In this document: positions 46,768 through 56,918 of the stretch, one piece after another | Layout: each line of letters begins with the position of its first letter | Position numbering within the stretch: the stretch's first letter is position 1 | Assembly (NCBI GenBank): GCA_907164885.2 | Contig: OU015490.1 | Coordinates: 203,122,161 to 203,186,160 of the forward strand | DNA: 64,000 nt | Source: Dolomedes plantarius | Lineage: Eukaryota; Arthropoda; Arachnida; Araneae; Dolomedidae | Direction: 5' to 3' | Made by a program: the position numbers and the translations under genes | The notes under the pieces: model-generated | Databases searched by the model: none | Told to the model about the DNA's origin: nothing | Seen by the model: the letters and a program-made list of their open reading frames with translations, nothing else

Positions 46768-47297
46768 TTCTGATAGTTTAATGTAATAATTAACTTTCAG
46801 TTCTTGAGAAATTCAACATATACAGAAGAAATGAGTCCATCAAGAAAAATTATAGTTTTTACCATATAATATTGTAGTAAAGAAATAACATATAGTTTAC
46901 TTTAGCATAGCTGCGTAGCAAGCACCTCATAAATATACAGCAAGACATATAATTGAATTTATATATATACTGATAACATAGTTTAGGATACGATAAGAAT
47001 ACATTATTCCTCCGACACTGATCAAGAGCAAACTTTAGCAAATATTCATCTCATTATAGAGGACTGAAATTATACTTCATGTTATAAAAAATAAATAAAA
47101 AGCTTCTCTAGACAAATGGTCAAGAAAAATTTTCGAAAGGGAGGGGGAAAATTTAATGGTGATTTGTGTTTCACATATTTTGATAGTTTAAGGTAATAAT
47201 TAACTTTCAGTTCTTGAGAAATTCAACATATACAGAAGAAATAAGTCCATCAAGATAAAGTATAGTTTTTTGCCACAAAATATAATAGTAAACAAAC
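46768..47297 (+). repeat. Pair of about 120 bp direct repeats 406 bp apart
   Basis: 46768-46888 and 47176-47297 share TAATAATTAACTTTCAGTTC, TTGAGAAATTCAACATATAC and AGTCCATCAAGA. The DNA between them is unique AT-rich sequence. Confidence 0.8.
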
Positions 47298-47715
47298 AAG
47301 ATGAAGGACAAATTTCTTATATGAAGGACCAAAATACAATACAATATGAAGGACCTAAATTTCTTATAAGCCATGTCTACATACCTGTGTGTTAACTGTA
47401 TAGCTCCTACTTATATGCATACATAAATATTTTTGAACAAAGAACAGTAAATATCTATTTTTTTTCAAGTTTATAATATGAAATATACACGTTTGATATA
47501 AATTGTAAGTTCCTAACTATTTCTCCACCAATAAACTGTTACTAAAAAGGTTTTAATTAATCTCTATATGAAAAAAAGGAACATAACCACTAGTTTACTT
47601 GGTCCTTATTCATAAGGTTAGTAATTATTAACTTTATTACGTTAAGCAAGTTAATAAATATTAACTTTAACCAAATTAATAATTATTAACATGGTCAAAT
47701 TTGATAGAATTCAAT

Positions 47716-47885
47716 ACAGTTTGATACAATATCTATATAAGAAATGCACCTTTTAGAAATATTTTAAATCGCAACGATGATGTAAAAGATTTGAAATATT
47801 ATACAGTTTGATGCAATACCTATATCCCAAATGAATTCCCTTTTAGAAATATTTAAAATAACAACGATAATACAAAAGATTTAAA
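47716..47885 (+). repeat. Tandem duplication, 2 x about 86 bp
   Basis: ACAGTTTGAT(A/G)CAATA, CCTTTTAGAAATATTT and AAAAGATTT occur in each unit. 47890-48460 is AT-rich with nothing recognised. Confidence 0.7.
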
Positions 47886-48464
47886 ATAAAGTTAACTGGG
47901 TTGAATTCATAATAATTCTGTCATATAGAAAAAAATGCGAGCCACTACTGATTATATCAAAAAGAAAACTAGCTACCTTGGTCCCTAACTATTTAATTTC
48001 AAAAGACTCACAAACAATCAATCAATCGCTTTCGCGAAATTATTTTCCTGAGATTTGAAATTTGTGGGGAACATTTCAAAACATTTAATTTTTCAATTTT
48101 TTTCTGAAACGTAAAACAACAGACAAACATTATATAATTTCGTTCACATTCTAAAAATCATGCTATGTAATTCACTACTTACAAATATACATTAGTTTTT
48201 ACAAAAATGATACTGATTTTGAAGTAAATAATATAGTTATTTTTAGCAACATCTTTTAATAGTTATTTTTTTTAAGTACAGACTGATTTCCTATCGTTCC
48301 TCTTTTAAACTTCACCTGTACGATATCTGTATTCAAAGGCAAAATAGGCAATATCTACGTGAGGTATTTTCAAGGAAAGGTAATTCAATTAAATATATTT
48401 ACATTAATATACACTCGCACACTCACATATGATGAATATACGGATATACTGAAATATATATATA

Positions 48465-48492
48465 ATGAAACCTCACTAGTCGGCCACCCCTC

Positions 48493-48569
<77 letters not shown>

Positions 48570-48720
48570 CAGAAATATTTTGTCATATTTTGTTCAGAAC
48601 CGATTAAAGACTCCATAGAGCCAATGTTATGGAAGGAACTTCTTTTCAACGCCCCCCCCCCCTCTCGAAACGGCCACTTTTTTTCGGAAACATTACTGGC
48701 CGCCATAGAGAACTTTCACT

Positions 48721-48721
<1 letters not shown>
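48465..48721 (+). mobile_element. TA-flanked MITE (family P4), copy 3, with internal (TA)n
   Basis: The left end is decayed (ATGAAACCTCACTAGTCGGC). The right end (reverse strand) is CAGTGAAAGTTCTCTATGGC, followed by TA. A (TA)n of about 69 bp (48496-48564) sits inside the element. A C13-type run lies at about 48650. Confidence 0.75.

Positions 48722-48722
<1 letters not shown>

Positions 48723-48791
<69 letters not shown>
48723..48791. repeat. (AC)n then (AT)n microsatellite
   Basis: About 32 bp CA followed by about 37 bp TA, at the right edge of MITE P4 copy 3. 48800-49830 is AT-rich with a (TTTG)n run at 48847-48868 and no gene recognised. Confidence 0.95.
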
Positions 48792-48795
<4 letters not shown>

Positions 48796-49837
48796 TAGTC
48801 AAATAAGATGTCAAAAATTCCTAATTAGGGAGTGAACTTTTCCCCCTTTGTTTGTTTGTTTGTTTTTACCATCCAAGAGAAAACAATTGGTTAGGATTAA
48901 AAAGTATTCGCAAATTAATTTTTACAGTCAATTCCTTTCAATCAATATAAAAATAAGATGAAGAAGAGAAATTAATCTCATAACTGTAGAAAAGTCTTTC
49001 CTTATCCTAAAGTACCAACTCTTACGGAAAATAAGAATAGAAACATTTTACCCTTTTTGGGCCATGGATGCGGATATCCCGTGCATGTTAATCCAGCAAA
49101 TGCATGCAAATGTCTGCTAAACGCTTAACAACCTCCCCAATAACTAACACTGAACACTCGTGGACTCGCCGAACGTTAGAAATCATTTTGCATCTGTTAT
49201 GCACAATCATTAAATAGTCTGAACGGAACGTATCATTAGAAGCAATTAAGTTGAAGGCAGAGAGGTGTGAAATAGAACGATTGTCATGTGCCCCAACCAT
49301 TTCTTCAGCACTCATGGCTGAAGTCTCGAAAGGAAAAGATGATTTTTGTTTTTGCTTTTAAAAAAAAAAGAACTACGCTAAAAAGAGAGATAGATGAAAA
49401 AAAGAAGATGAAGGTAGCTTTTCAGTTATTGTCCGGTTTTAGATGTATATTTTGCCTCGTTTCTATTTCCTAAGGTCAAGTTTCAATACTAGATGGTCCA
49501 TGCAGATGTTAAACAGGAGTGGTAATGGTGTTTTTATCTTTTGTCTATGAGGTAATGGGCTCTAAAACCTCAGTATTCAGCATGACTTGAATACCACTAA
49601 TTTCTTTCATTCAACTGAACACAATAATTAGAATTTTTTCTTCTTATTTTTCATTACGGAATTTAAAAAACATGCACTCTTGCTATTGGAACTCCCTCTA
49701 GCGGAGGAATTGTAACTTTGCATGAAATGGATTGATGACAAAGACGAGTAGTCTGTCTTTAGAATTTTAAAATGTTGCTCATATGTCGGAAAACTTTTCG
49801 TTGGAAAAGCAGTCCTTTTTTTACGAACGCGAACATA

Positions 49838-50365
49838 AACTGTTTGTATATTTTAATTTGATATTTTGACTACAAATGACAAACATTTTTTTATTCTCGC
49901 TAGACTATATTCAATTGGTATTATATTCGTTACACTTTATAGTTTATTTTAGTTACTTTTATACGTTGAATTATTATTTTTTTTTACATTAATGAAAACA
50001 AACTGTTTGTGACATTTTCATTTAAAATTTGGATTTCTTATTTTTTTTTCTTATCGTCGCTAGAATGTGTTCAACTGGTATTCTGTCGACATTATTCTTT
50101 TATTAAAGTCCTCATTTTATGTTGTTTTATCATAAAAGTCATCCTTTTATGTTTATATTTGGGTAATGCATTTGCAATTCAGATCCATACAGCGAGAAAG
50201 AACTGGGATATAAGCATCCTTTTATGTTTGTCATAATTTTATGTTTATTTATGAGGTCATCATTTTATGGTCTTTTATTACAAAAGTCATTATTTTATGC
50301 TTATTCTTGGGTAATGCATTTTCCATTACGATCTACACAACGAGAAAGATCTGGGATATAATGCG
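49838..50365 (+). repeat. Diverged local duplications
   Basis: 49838-49940 matches 49998-50105 (AAACTGTTTGT, TCGCTAGA, TTCAA(T/C)TGGTATT). 50126-50212 matches 50270-50362 (AAAAGTCAT, TTGGGTAATGCATTT, CTGGGATATAA). The words CATTTTATG and CCTTTTATG recur throughout. Confidence 0.75.
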
Positions 50366-50469
50366 GCAACTATAATATGGAGACCCAGAATTTTTTCTAT
50401 TCGTTCCCCTCATTTAACGTCCAAAAAGTATACCTTACAGGAAACTTGGGGAAACGCAAACACTAAAAA

Positions 50470-50930
50470 GAAAGTCTCTTGTTAACCACAATAAACTAAA
50501 AATAACAGAGACAATTGTTTCGATCTAATTAATTTATTTGATTGTGGTTATCAAGACTCCTCTTGTTTTTACTGTCCATAAACTAGGTAGGATTTAACTC
50601 AACCCAGGCTTAAGCAATTTAATGCAACGCAACCAAGAGTTTCACCGCAACCCGTTCTTTGCCTGGACTCAGAAATATTTGAATGGAAAGTTGGTTAGTT
50701 TATTTTTAGCTCTTTGATCGTAATTTTGTCACAAAATTACGATCCCGGCTTAGCAGACCGGGACTTACAGTTTAAATCCGATTTCGATAAGCTGAAACCA
50801 TTAATTCGAACAGCAGGGCACAAACCCACAGACTGTGGTACCGAAAGCTGCTCGCGCATTATCTGTCAAATTTTTGAGTACTTCATTCCGACACGGGTAT
50901 AGAACACAGAATTCATTCACAGGAAACTTC
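50470..50930. other. GC-richer unique island with Runt-type words and palindromes
   Basis: AACCACAAT at 50484-50492 and ATTGTGGTT at 50541-50549 lie within inverted 15-mers, and a third TGTGGT occurs near 50834. ACAATTGTTT (Sox-like) and TAATTAATT (homeobox-like) fall between. A perfect 14 + 1 + 14 palindrome lies at 50716-50744. The 62-codon frame here is unsupported. Candidate regulatory DNA. Confidence 0.3.
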
Positions 50931-51354
50931 CCGACTTGGAACAGTTTTCTTATTCATCTGCCAAGCAATGAGCTGATTTATGACATTAAGCTTCATCAAT
51001 AGGACACACCAGAAAAATAAAAATTCCTACATTTTCAAATTTGAATTCAACAGTTCCAGTTATTTACGTTAGTAATCTCGCGGCAAACTGTTTGTAATAA
51101 GATTTAATAATTTTATTTTTGATAAAATTCTCAGACTACGCTCTCTTATTTATATGTAGCTTATATACTTTTAAACGTTCTAAACTAATGCTTGACAGAA
51201 GCTCACTACAAGTATTTCTAGTTAAGAACATTAGTATAGTTTGATTGAACTTTTCTGTTACGTGTAAAATACATTTAAACTACTTGCAACGTGGGTATGA
51301 GCGTACAGGTAGCGTCATCGATAGACGTAACATAACTTATTGAGGATATATTTT

Positions 51355-51540
<186 letters not shown>

Positions 51541-51542
51541 CA

Positions 51543-51714
51543 CAGTAAAACTTCTCCACGGCAGCCAGTAATGGTTAAAAAAAAATAAATAAACGGCCGT
51601 TTTGAGGGCTGGTCGTCAAAAAGAGGTTTTTTCCATAACATTGGCTCTATGGAGTATTTAATCAGCTCTGAGAAAAATATGGTCGTTTTGAGGGGTGGCA
51701 ACAGAATTTCAATG
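51543..51714 (+). mobile_element. TA-flanked MITE (family P4), copy 4
   Basis: Starts CAGTAAAACTTCTCCACGGC after TA. It contains TTGGCTCTATGGAGTATTTA and CGTTTTGAGGGGTGG. The right end is decayed (AGAATTTCAATG). Confidence 0.75.
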
Positions 51715-51773
51715 AGAAAACCAAAACAAGAATATCATAGGTCAATAATTTGAAGATAATATCTCTATGTAAA

Positions 51774-51858
51774 CAGTGCCGACATTATCATTATAGGATA
51801 ATGGTAATGCCGATAATCTTTAATAATTTAATAACGTTTAATGATATTGTCGGCACTG
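51774..51858. repeat. 85 bp hairpin
   Basis: Arms CAGTGCCGACATTATCATTA and TAATGATATTGTCGGCACTG pair over 20 bp with one mismatch, around a 45-base AT-rich loop. No TA or TTAA flanks. A pre-miRNA-like fold or a minimal MITE are both possible. Confidence 0.75.
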
Positions 51859-52043
51859 TCGACAAAGCGATATAATCATCAATCAGTTAACTTCTGGTGT
51901 TTTTATTTTGTCTTTTCTTCCAACATCTTATAGTCTTCTTCTTAGATTGTAAAATACTTCATTTTGCACCTTATTATGCAAGAATTTGTATTAAATTACA
52001 TCACTTCATCCTTTGTAACAATTAAAGAAAGGTTTTTCCACTT

Positions 52044-52048
<5 letters not shown>

Positions 52049-52103
<55 letters not shown>

Positions 52104-52138
52104 CACACATATATATATCTATATATATATATATATAT
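52049..52138. repeat. (TA)n microsatellite
   Basis: About 90 bp of TA with an ACACATACACACAT interruption, directly before a SINE. Confidence 0.95.
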
Positions 52139-52139
52139 A

Positions 52140-52310
52140 AAACCTGCGAATGTTGGTCGAATGGCTTTTGGTACCAAAGTCTGTGGGTTCGAATCCCACT
52201 CTTGGCATGGACGTTTGTAGCCGTTCGGAATCGGCTTTAAGCAGTAGGTCCTGGTCTAATAAGCTCTCGTGTAGCAAAACTTGACCGCAGCGGTCCAAAC
52301 CAAAACCTAA
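52140..52310 (+). mobile_element. tRNA-derived SINE (family S1), copy 2
   Basis: The A-box region is decayed (GGTCGAATGGCTTTTGG). The B box GGGTTCGAATCCC is perfect (about 52187-52199). The body matches copy 1 (TTGGCATGGACGTTTGTAGC, CTCGTGTAGCAAAACTTGAC), with the tail CCAAACCAAAACC. 52320-53010 shows nothing recognised. Confidence 0.8.
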
Positions 52311-53012
52311 AGCCTATGCATGTGTGACTATATCAGTTCTCACAAGCATATCGAAATTCTGTGACATAATTTAAGGATCTACATGTAAAATTGGCAAATA
52401 TGAGAAAATTTTTACTCCTTGTGTGTGATAGTTTAATGAGAGTAAAAAAATGGTACTATTCTAATCAAAACGGGGAAATTCCTTATGAGAATTTATTAGG
52501 CAAAATTAATTTACCACATAGCTGATGTTAGTAAACTTTAAAAAAATGCATTCATGTAGTCTATGCCTTTCATAACTGTGCTTCAAAAATCTCGATGTTT
52601 CTCCACGACTTTATATATTTTGAATTTTATCTCTATTTGTTAATTTAATTTTTCGTCTTTATTTTTCGATTAATGAGCTTCTGATCCAACTGCTGCCTGA
52701 CCAGAAAAGATAGACAGCTTTTTTTTTGTATTTTGAATACTGTAAGCTTTCAAAGAGGCGTTTGAAATTAGATGTCAGAAGTTTTATCGAAGAAAATAAT
52801 CCAACATTAAACTAGAAAAGGAATATTAGATATTTAATTGTAACATTACTGATTACTCTGCTGGGATGAATGCGATATAATCGTGTATAAGTAGAGAAAC
52901 GGAAAAGGGAAATGAATAATGAATAGTCTCTCTAGAGGATGTGGTTAATGTGGAATGATAAATGGAAAAAAAAATATTTCATTGCTAAACATGCGTCTCA
53001 TTATCAACCTAC

Positions 53013-53310
53013 AGGCTGCTGTGTACAAACCCTATCGGATTCGCTCACCTCAATATTAACCTATGGAGAAAAATTGTCCAAGGATTCTAGACTTGGATTT
53101 AAAGATTAATGTTTTTTAAAACGCTTTCTTTCTGTCATTTATTTTGAGTTCCAAGATTAATGTTTTTTAAAACGCTTTCTTTTCTGTCTTGGAACTCAAA
53201 ATAAATGTTTATAAATTAGTTGCCACATTTAGAGCATATCCATTTCTACGTAATAAATGTTTTCTTTACGTGGAAAACATTTCTACGTAATAAATGTTTT
53301 CCACGTAAAA
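53013..53310. repeat. Extra T2 end plus cluster of perfect inverted repeats
   Basis: 53013-53100 is a stray left end of MITE family T2 (GGCTGCTGTGTAC onward). After it come a direct repeat (ATTAATGTTTTTTAAAACGC at 53106 and 53156), a 21 bp perfect inverted repeat (53136-53156 with 53187-53207) and a 17 bp one (TTACGTGGAAAACATTT, 53266-53282 with 53292-53308). Confidence 0.8.
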
Positions 53311-53334
53311 TTGTTTCCAGCACTTTTTGTTTAA

Positions 53335-53749
53335 GGCTGCTGTATACTAAACTTATTGCATTCCCTCACCTGAATGTTAACATATGCAGAAAATTTGTCC
53401 AAGGATTGCCGACTTGGATTAAAAGATTTTTTTAAATTATATTCTGTAATAGAGAAAGAAATTTTACCCCACGGAGCATTTTCCTTTTTCTTAAAATATG
53501 CAAATATTTTTAAATTGAAATTATTCGAGGGAAAAATCTGGTATAGTGTGTTTTAAACGCTCATAAATTCTTTCGGTGGACGAAATTTAGAAAATGCATC
53601 CTGTTGCAAGGTGCAGAAAAGTTTCGGCTATCTGAAAATACCATTTTTATTGGATTATCAGAATTTATGTCGCTGTAAATAGGAGACAAATTTTCTCCAT
53701 AAGTAAACATTGAGGTGAGCGAATTCAATAAGGTTAGTACACAGAAGCC
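53335..53749 (+). mobile_element. TTAA MITE (family T2), copy C, complete
   Basis: TTAA on both sides (53331-53334 and 53750-53753). Left end GGCTGCTGTATACTAAAC; right end (reverse strand) GGCTTCTGTGTACTAACC. The inverted repeats run about 65 bp (TCACCT(G/C)AATGTTAAC and so on). The body matches copies A and B. 415 bp, without coding sense. Confidence 0.88.
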
Positions 53750-53754
53750 TTAAA

Positions 53755-55203
53755 TTGAAGTCTGATGTTTTACTCAGCTACAAGTGATTGGGAATAATAT
53801 TTTATCGTGTTATTTGCAAAGTTCCAAATGTGAAATTCTCTGTGATCAATGATTGTAAATATAAAAATATTTCTACTGAAAGTTTTTATATCTACAAATA
53901 TTTACAAGCACTTACTAACATAGATTCAAAAAAGATAAGCATAAATCCACGAAGGATATGCATACTGTTCTCTACAACAACATTACATGGATTACATAAG
54001 TAAACAAATGCAATTTGCATGAACTTTATAAAATTATATTCTTACTTGTATCAATGTAAGGATATATGTTTTCTTTATTCTTTTTCTTTATAAGCATCAA
54101 TACTAAGCTAATATATGTCATTCTTTCTAAATCCTTTTGTCAAAAATGAATAGAGGATCAAAAGCTGTGCCATAAATATTTAACTTATTAAGTCTATGCA
54201 TGACTTTTTTTTTGTCTGGGGTTCCAAAAAGTCAAACTAATGTAAGAGAATGTTTATCCTGAACTAATTTTCCAGAATTAAACTAAATTTACTAAACATT
54301 ATAGTCAACGTTCTGCAAATTTTATTTCACTTCTGAAAGGGGCCCTTCTCCACGGAAATCATCATGTTCCATGTCCGATATCCTCATGTTCCGTGAGGCC
54401 CTATTTCAAACCGACATGCATTAAGTATATATATTTCCCTCATCGGTACATCAATATTACAAGAATCACGCGTACAATGTAAGGGAATTTGTTATACGGC
54501 AGCTAGGCCGTAGCCTCGGGCAGCACAATTACAGAGGCTGTGTTCTGGGATATTTTTGCTCGCACATGCTGTTTTTCTGGTAACAATAAATTGCGAGGAT
54601 TGGCCCAAGTGCGTACTTGCTTCAGGCTTAGAAATTCTAAAGTATAAAGGGAGAATATAGGAGCTAATTAACTGGAGTATAGGTGGTACAAGACCATGGT
54701 TATTATATGAGCTTAATGAATGGGATTTGTGCTGTAATAAACCTCTAATTAGATTTCGGCGCATTTTTCTATGTGTTGCTTCTGCCCTGGAAAGATAAGG
54801 AATCATTATAAGGCAGTTTTTGTTCACATCTGAGGCATACGAAAATACACGTATAGAGTAAAACAATTATTGAATGAAAATCTAGATAAAAAGGAAATAT
54901 GCGATCAATTCATTGGTTCAATTTCTTCGATGGATGACTTAACATAAAACCTGAATTTGAGATGAATGTCTAATCAACTAAGACGACAAAAAAAAAAAGG
55001 GATATCTATAGATTGTAGCAGAAGAGCCGTATACATCATTGTAAGCGAAGATTATACAACCGCAAGAAGGAAGAGAAAAAGAAAACATAAGGAAATAAAA
55101 ATCTTCCCATGAAGCAACAGGAAGATGATTTTATGGTAAATTCAACACTGGTTATTCAGGATTTCAAATCAATAAGTACTCTCTGTACAGAGAAGTGGCG
55201 AAT

Positions 55204-55205
<2 letters not shown>
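53755..55205. other. Mostly AT-rich DNA, no gene recognised
   Basis: The frame of 124 codons on the minus strand (54492-54866) was considered and resembles nothing known. CATGTTCC words repeat near 54363-54392. Confidence 0.4.

Positions 55206-55207
<2 letters not shown>

Positions 55208-55259
<52 letters not shown>
55208..55259. repeat. (TA)n microsatellite
   Basis: About 50 bp. The first of five TA tracts that separate the DNA transposons of 55.2-56.9 kb (others about 55503-55546, 55698-55714, 56620-56655 and 56825-56871). Confidence 0.95.
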
Positions 55260-55261
<2 letters not shown>

Positions 55262-55501
55262 GTGGCTTGGTACAAGAAGTGCCTAAGTCAATTTTCTCCA
55301 AGATGACTTCGTTTGCTTATGTCTCTTTTAAAAAATATTATTTTCAATGTAAGAAGTACCAAGTCTATCCGATGCTTTAAAAGTGTTTTCTAAACCACTG
55401 TACAGACTTGGGTACTTCTTATATTAAAAATAATATTGTTTTAAAGAGACATAAACAAGCAAAGTCATTTTGGAAAAAACTGACTTCTTGTACCAAGCCA
55501 C

Positions 55502-55503
<2 letters not shown>
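55260..55503. mobile_element. Palindromic MITE (family P6)
   Basis: Arms of about 115 bp pair: CTGTGGCTTGGTACAAGAAG starts both (right one on the reverse strand), and they continue through TATGTCTCTTT and AAGAAGTACC with small differences. The loop is about 20-30 bp near 55372-55400. (TA)n lies on both sides. Confidence 0.85.
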
Positions 55504-55548
<45 letters not shown>

Positions 55549-55549
<1 letters not shown>

Positions 55550-55688
55550 AGGGTTCCGAAAAAATTGGCCGTTTTGAGGGGTTGTCTCGGAAAAGGGAGT
55601 AAAGTAACATTGGTTATAGTGTGTATCTAATCGGTTCGGAACAAAATATAGCCGTTTAGAAGGGTGGCCGGCTAAAGAAGCTTCACTG
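55549..55688 (-). mobile_element. TA-flanked MITE (family P4), copy 5, short
   Basis: The right end (reverse strand) CAGTGAAGCTTCTTTAGCC and the left end CAGGGTTCCGAAAAAATTGG. Internal CGTTTTGAGGGGTTG and ATCGGTTCGGAACAAAATAT match other P4 copies. Confidence 0.7.
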
Positions 55689-55714
55689 TGTATGTGTGTA
55701 TATATATATATATA

Positions 55715-56619
55715 CAGTAAAAATTTCTTATAAGAACACCGGTTATAAAACATATCGCTTAAAAGAACGGAATTATTAGTTCCCGGCCAATTCTCATGTG
55801 TAAAGATGGATACAAAATCCGGTTACAACAACATCTTTAATAAGAACATAACGCTTTTAGTGACTTAAAATTAATCGGTTTCTGGGAAAATATATCGCTT
55901 ATAAGAACAAGTTAATTGTGAATTTCCAGTTTAGAAAATGGTGAAAAAAAATGGAGTATTAGCCAACGAATTAATGGCTAGTCATGCCACGATTTCAAAT
56001 GTATTTAAGAATAGAGAAAAATTAAAAGAATAATTTGAAAAAGATCGGACTAATATTAAGAAGCTTCGAAAAAGTCCACATACTGACATAGAAGAAGCCC
56101 TTTTGCAATGGTTTAAGATTCAAAGGAGTGCCAACATTCCCCTAAGCGAACCGATTTTGCAAGCGAAAGCAAATGAATTTGCGAAGCTCTTTAAAAAATA
56201 TGATTTTGTTTGTTCAACTTCGTGGATCCAGAGATTTCTTGAGAGGCATTCCATTGTGTTCGGGAGAATCAGTGGAGAATCGAAGGCCGTGACACCAGGA
56301 GTTTCTCATAACTGGCTTAAAACCGTTTGGACCACGTTAAGAGAAGGCTATGAAGACCATGAAATCTTCAAAACTGATGAAACTGGCCTATTTTATAGGA
56401 TGACCCCGGTTAGGACGTTGCGTTTCAAATACAAACCTTTGATTGAACTTGAAGTTTTTAACCATTTTTTGAACGTCATGTTTCAGGTGTAAATAGAAAT
56501 TATGTGACAATGAATTTGGCATTTCCAGCAGTTTTAAGTTATTTATCGGATATAAAAACTATCGATTATTAGAACCAGTTTTTAAAGTCCCCTGGATGTC
56601 TTATAAACGATTTGTACTG
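55715..56619 (+). mobile_element. Tigger/pogo-type transposon, internally deleted
   Basis: Ends CAGTAAAAATTTCTTATAAG and (reverse strand) CAGTACAAATCGTTTATAAG, with TA on both sides (55713-55714 and 56620-56621). It carries the front half of a Tigger transposase. At 905 bp it is well short of a full element (about 2-3 kb). Confidence 0.9.
55938..56492 (+). pseudogene. Tigger transposase fragment (CENP-B-type HTH, start of DDE)
   Basis: A single frame from ATG 55938 has one internal stop (TAA 56031-56033) and otherwise runs to 56492. It begins ANELMASHATISNVFKNREK, the first CENP-B-type helix-turn-helix, followed by the second DNA-binding domain (QWFKIQRSANIPLSEPIL, then WIQRFLERHSI), and reaches the first part of the DDE domain at KTDETGLFYRM, holding the first catalytic aspartate. 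After RTLRFK the similarity ends, so the other two catalytic residues are missing. A full Tigger transposase is about 450-600 residues. This copy is inactive. Confidence 0.85.
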
Positions 56620-56655
56620 TATATATATATATATATATATAAATATATATATATA

Positions 56656-56820
56656 CAGTGGAATCTCGATGTATCGTTTTTCAATGGACCGACTGAACTG
56701 AACGATAAATGCGGGAAAACGATAGGTGCGTGATCATAACAAAGCAATATGATCAACGGGACTGGGTGAAATAAACGGCACATACGGGAAAACGATGATT
56801 CGGAGAACGATCGAGATTCC

Positions 56821-56824
<4 letters not shown>
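56656..56824. mobile_element. pogo-type MITE (family P3), copy 2
   Basis: Starts CAGTGGAATCTCGATGTATC after TA. The right end is decayed (CGATCGAGATTCCACAA). High similarity to 30344-30516. Confidence 0.85.
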
Positions 56825-56875
<51 letters not shown>

Positions 56876-56876
56876 G

Positions 56877-56918
56877 ATGAAGGGAGCTCCCTTCATTAAT
56901 TGCTAGCAATTAATGAAG
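56877..56918. repeat. Two overlapping perfect palindromes
   Basis: 20 bp ATGAAGGGAGCTCCCTTCAT (56877-56896) overlaps a 28 bp palindrome (56891-56918) centred on TTGCTAGCAA. A related sequence without the palindromic insert is at about 59182-59210. 56920-57725 is AT-rich with no gene recognised. Confidence 0.9.

Noticed and set aside
46768..47297. Direct repeats of 120 bp as LTRs of a tiny element
   Set aside because: No TG...CA ends, primer site, purine tract or target duplication. A simple local duplication is enough.
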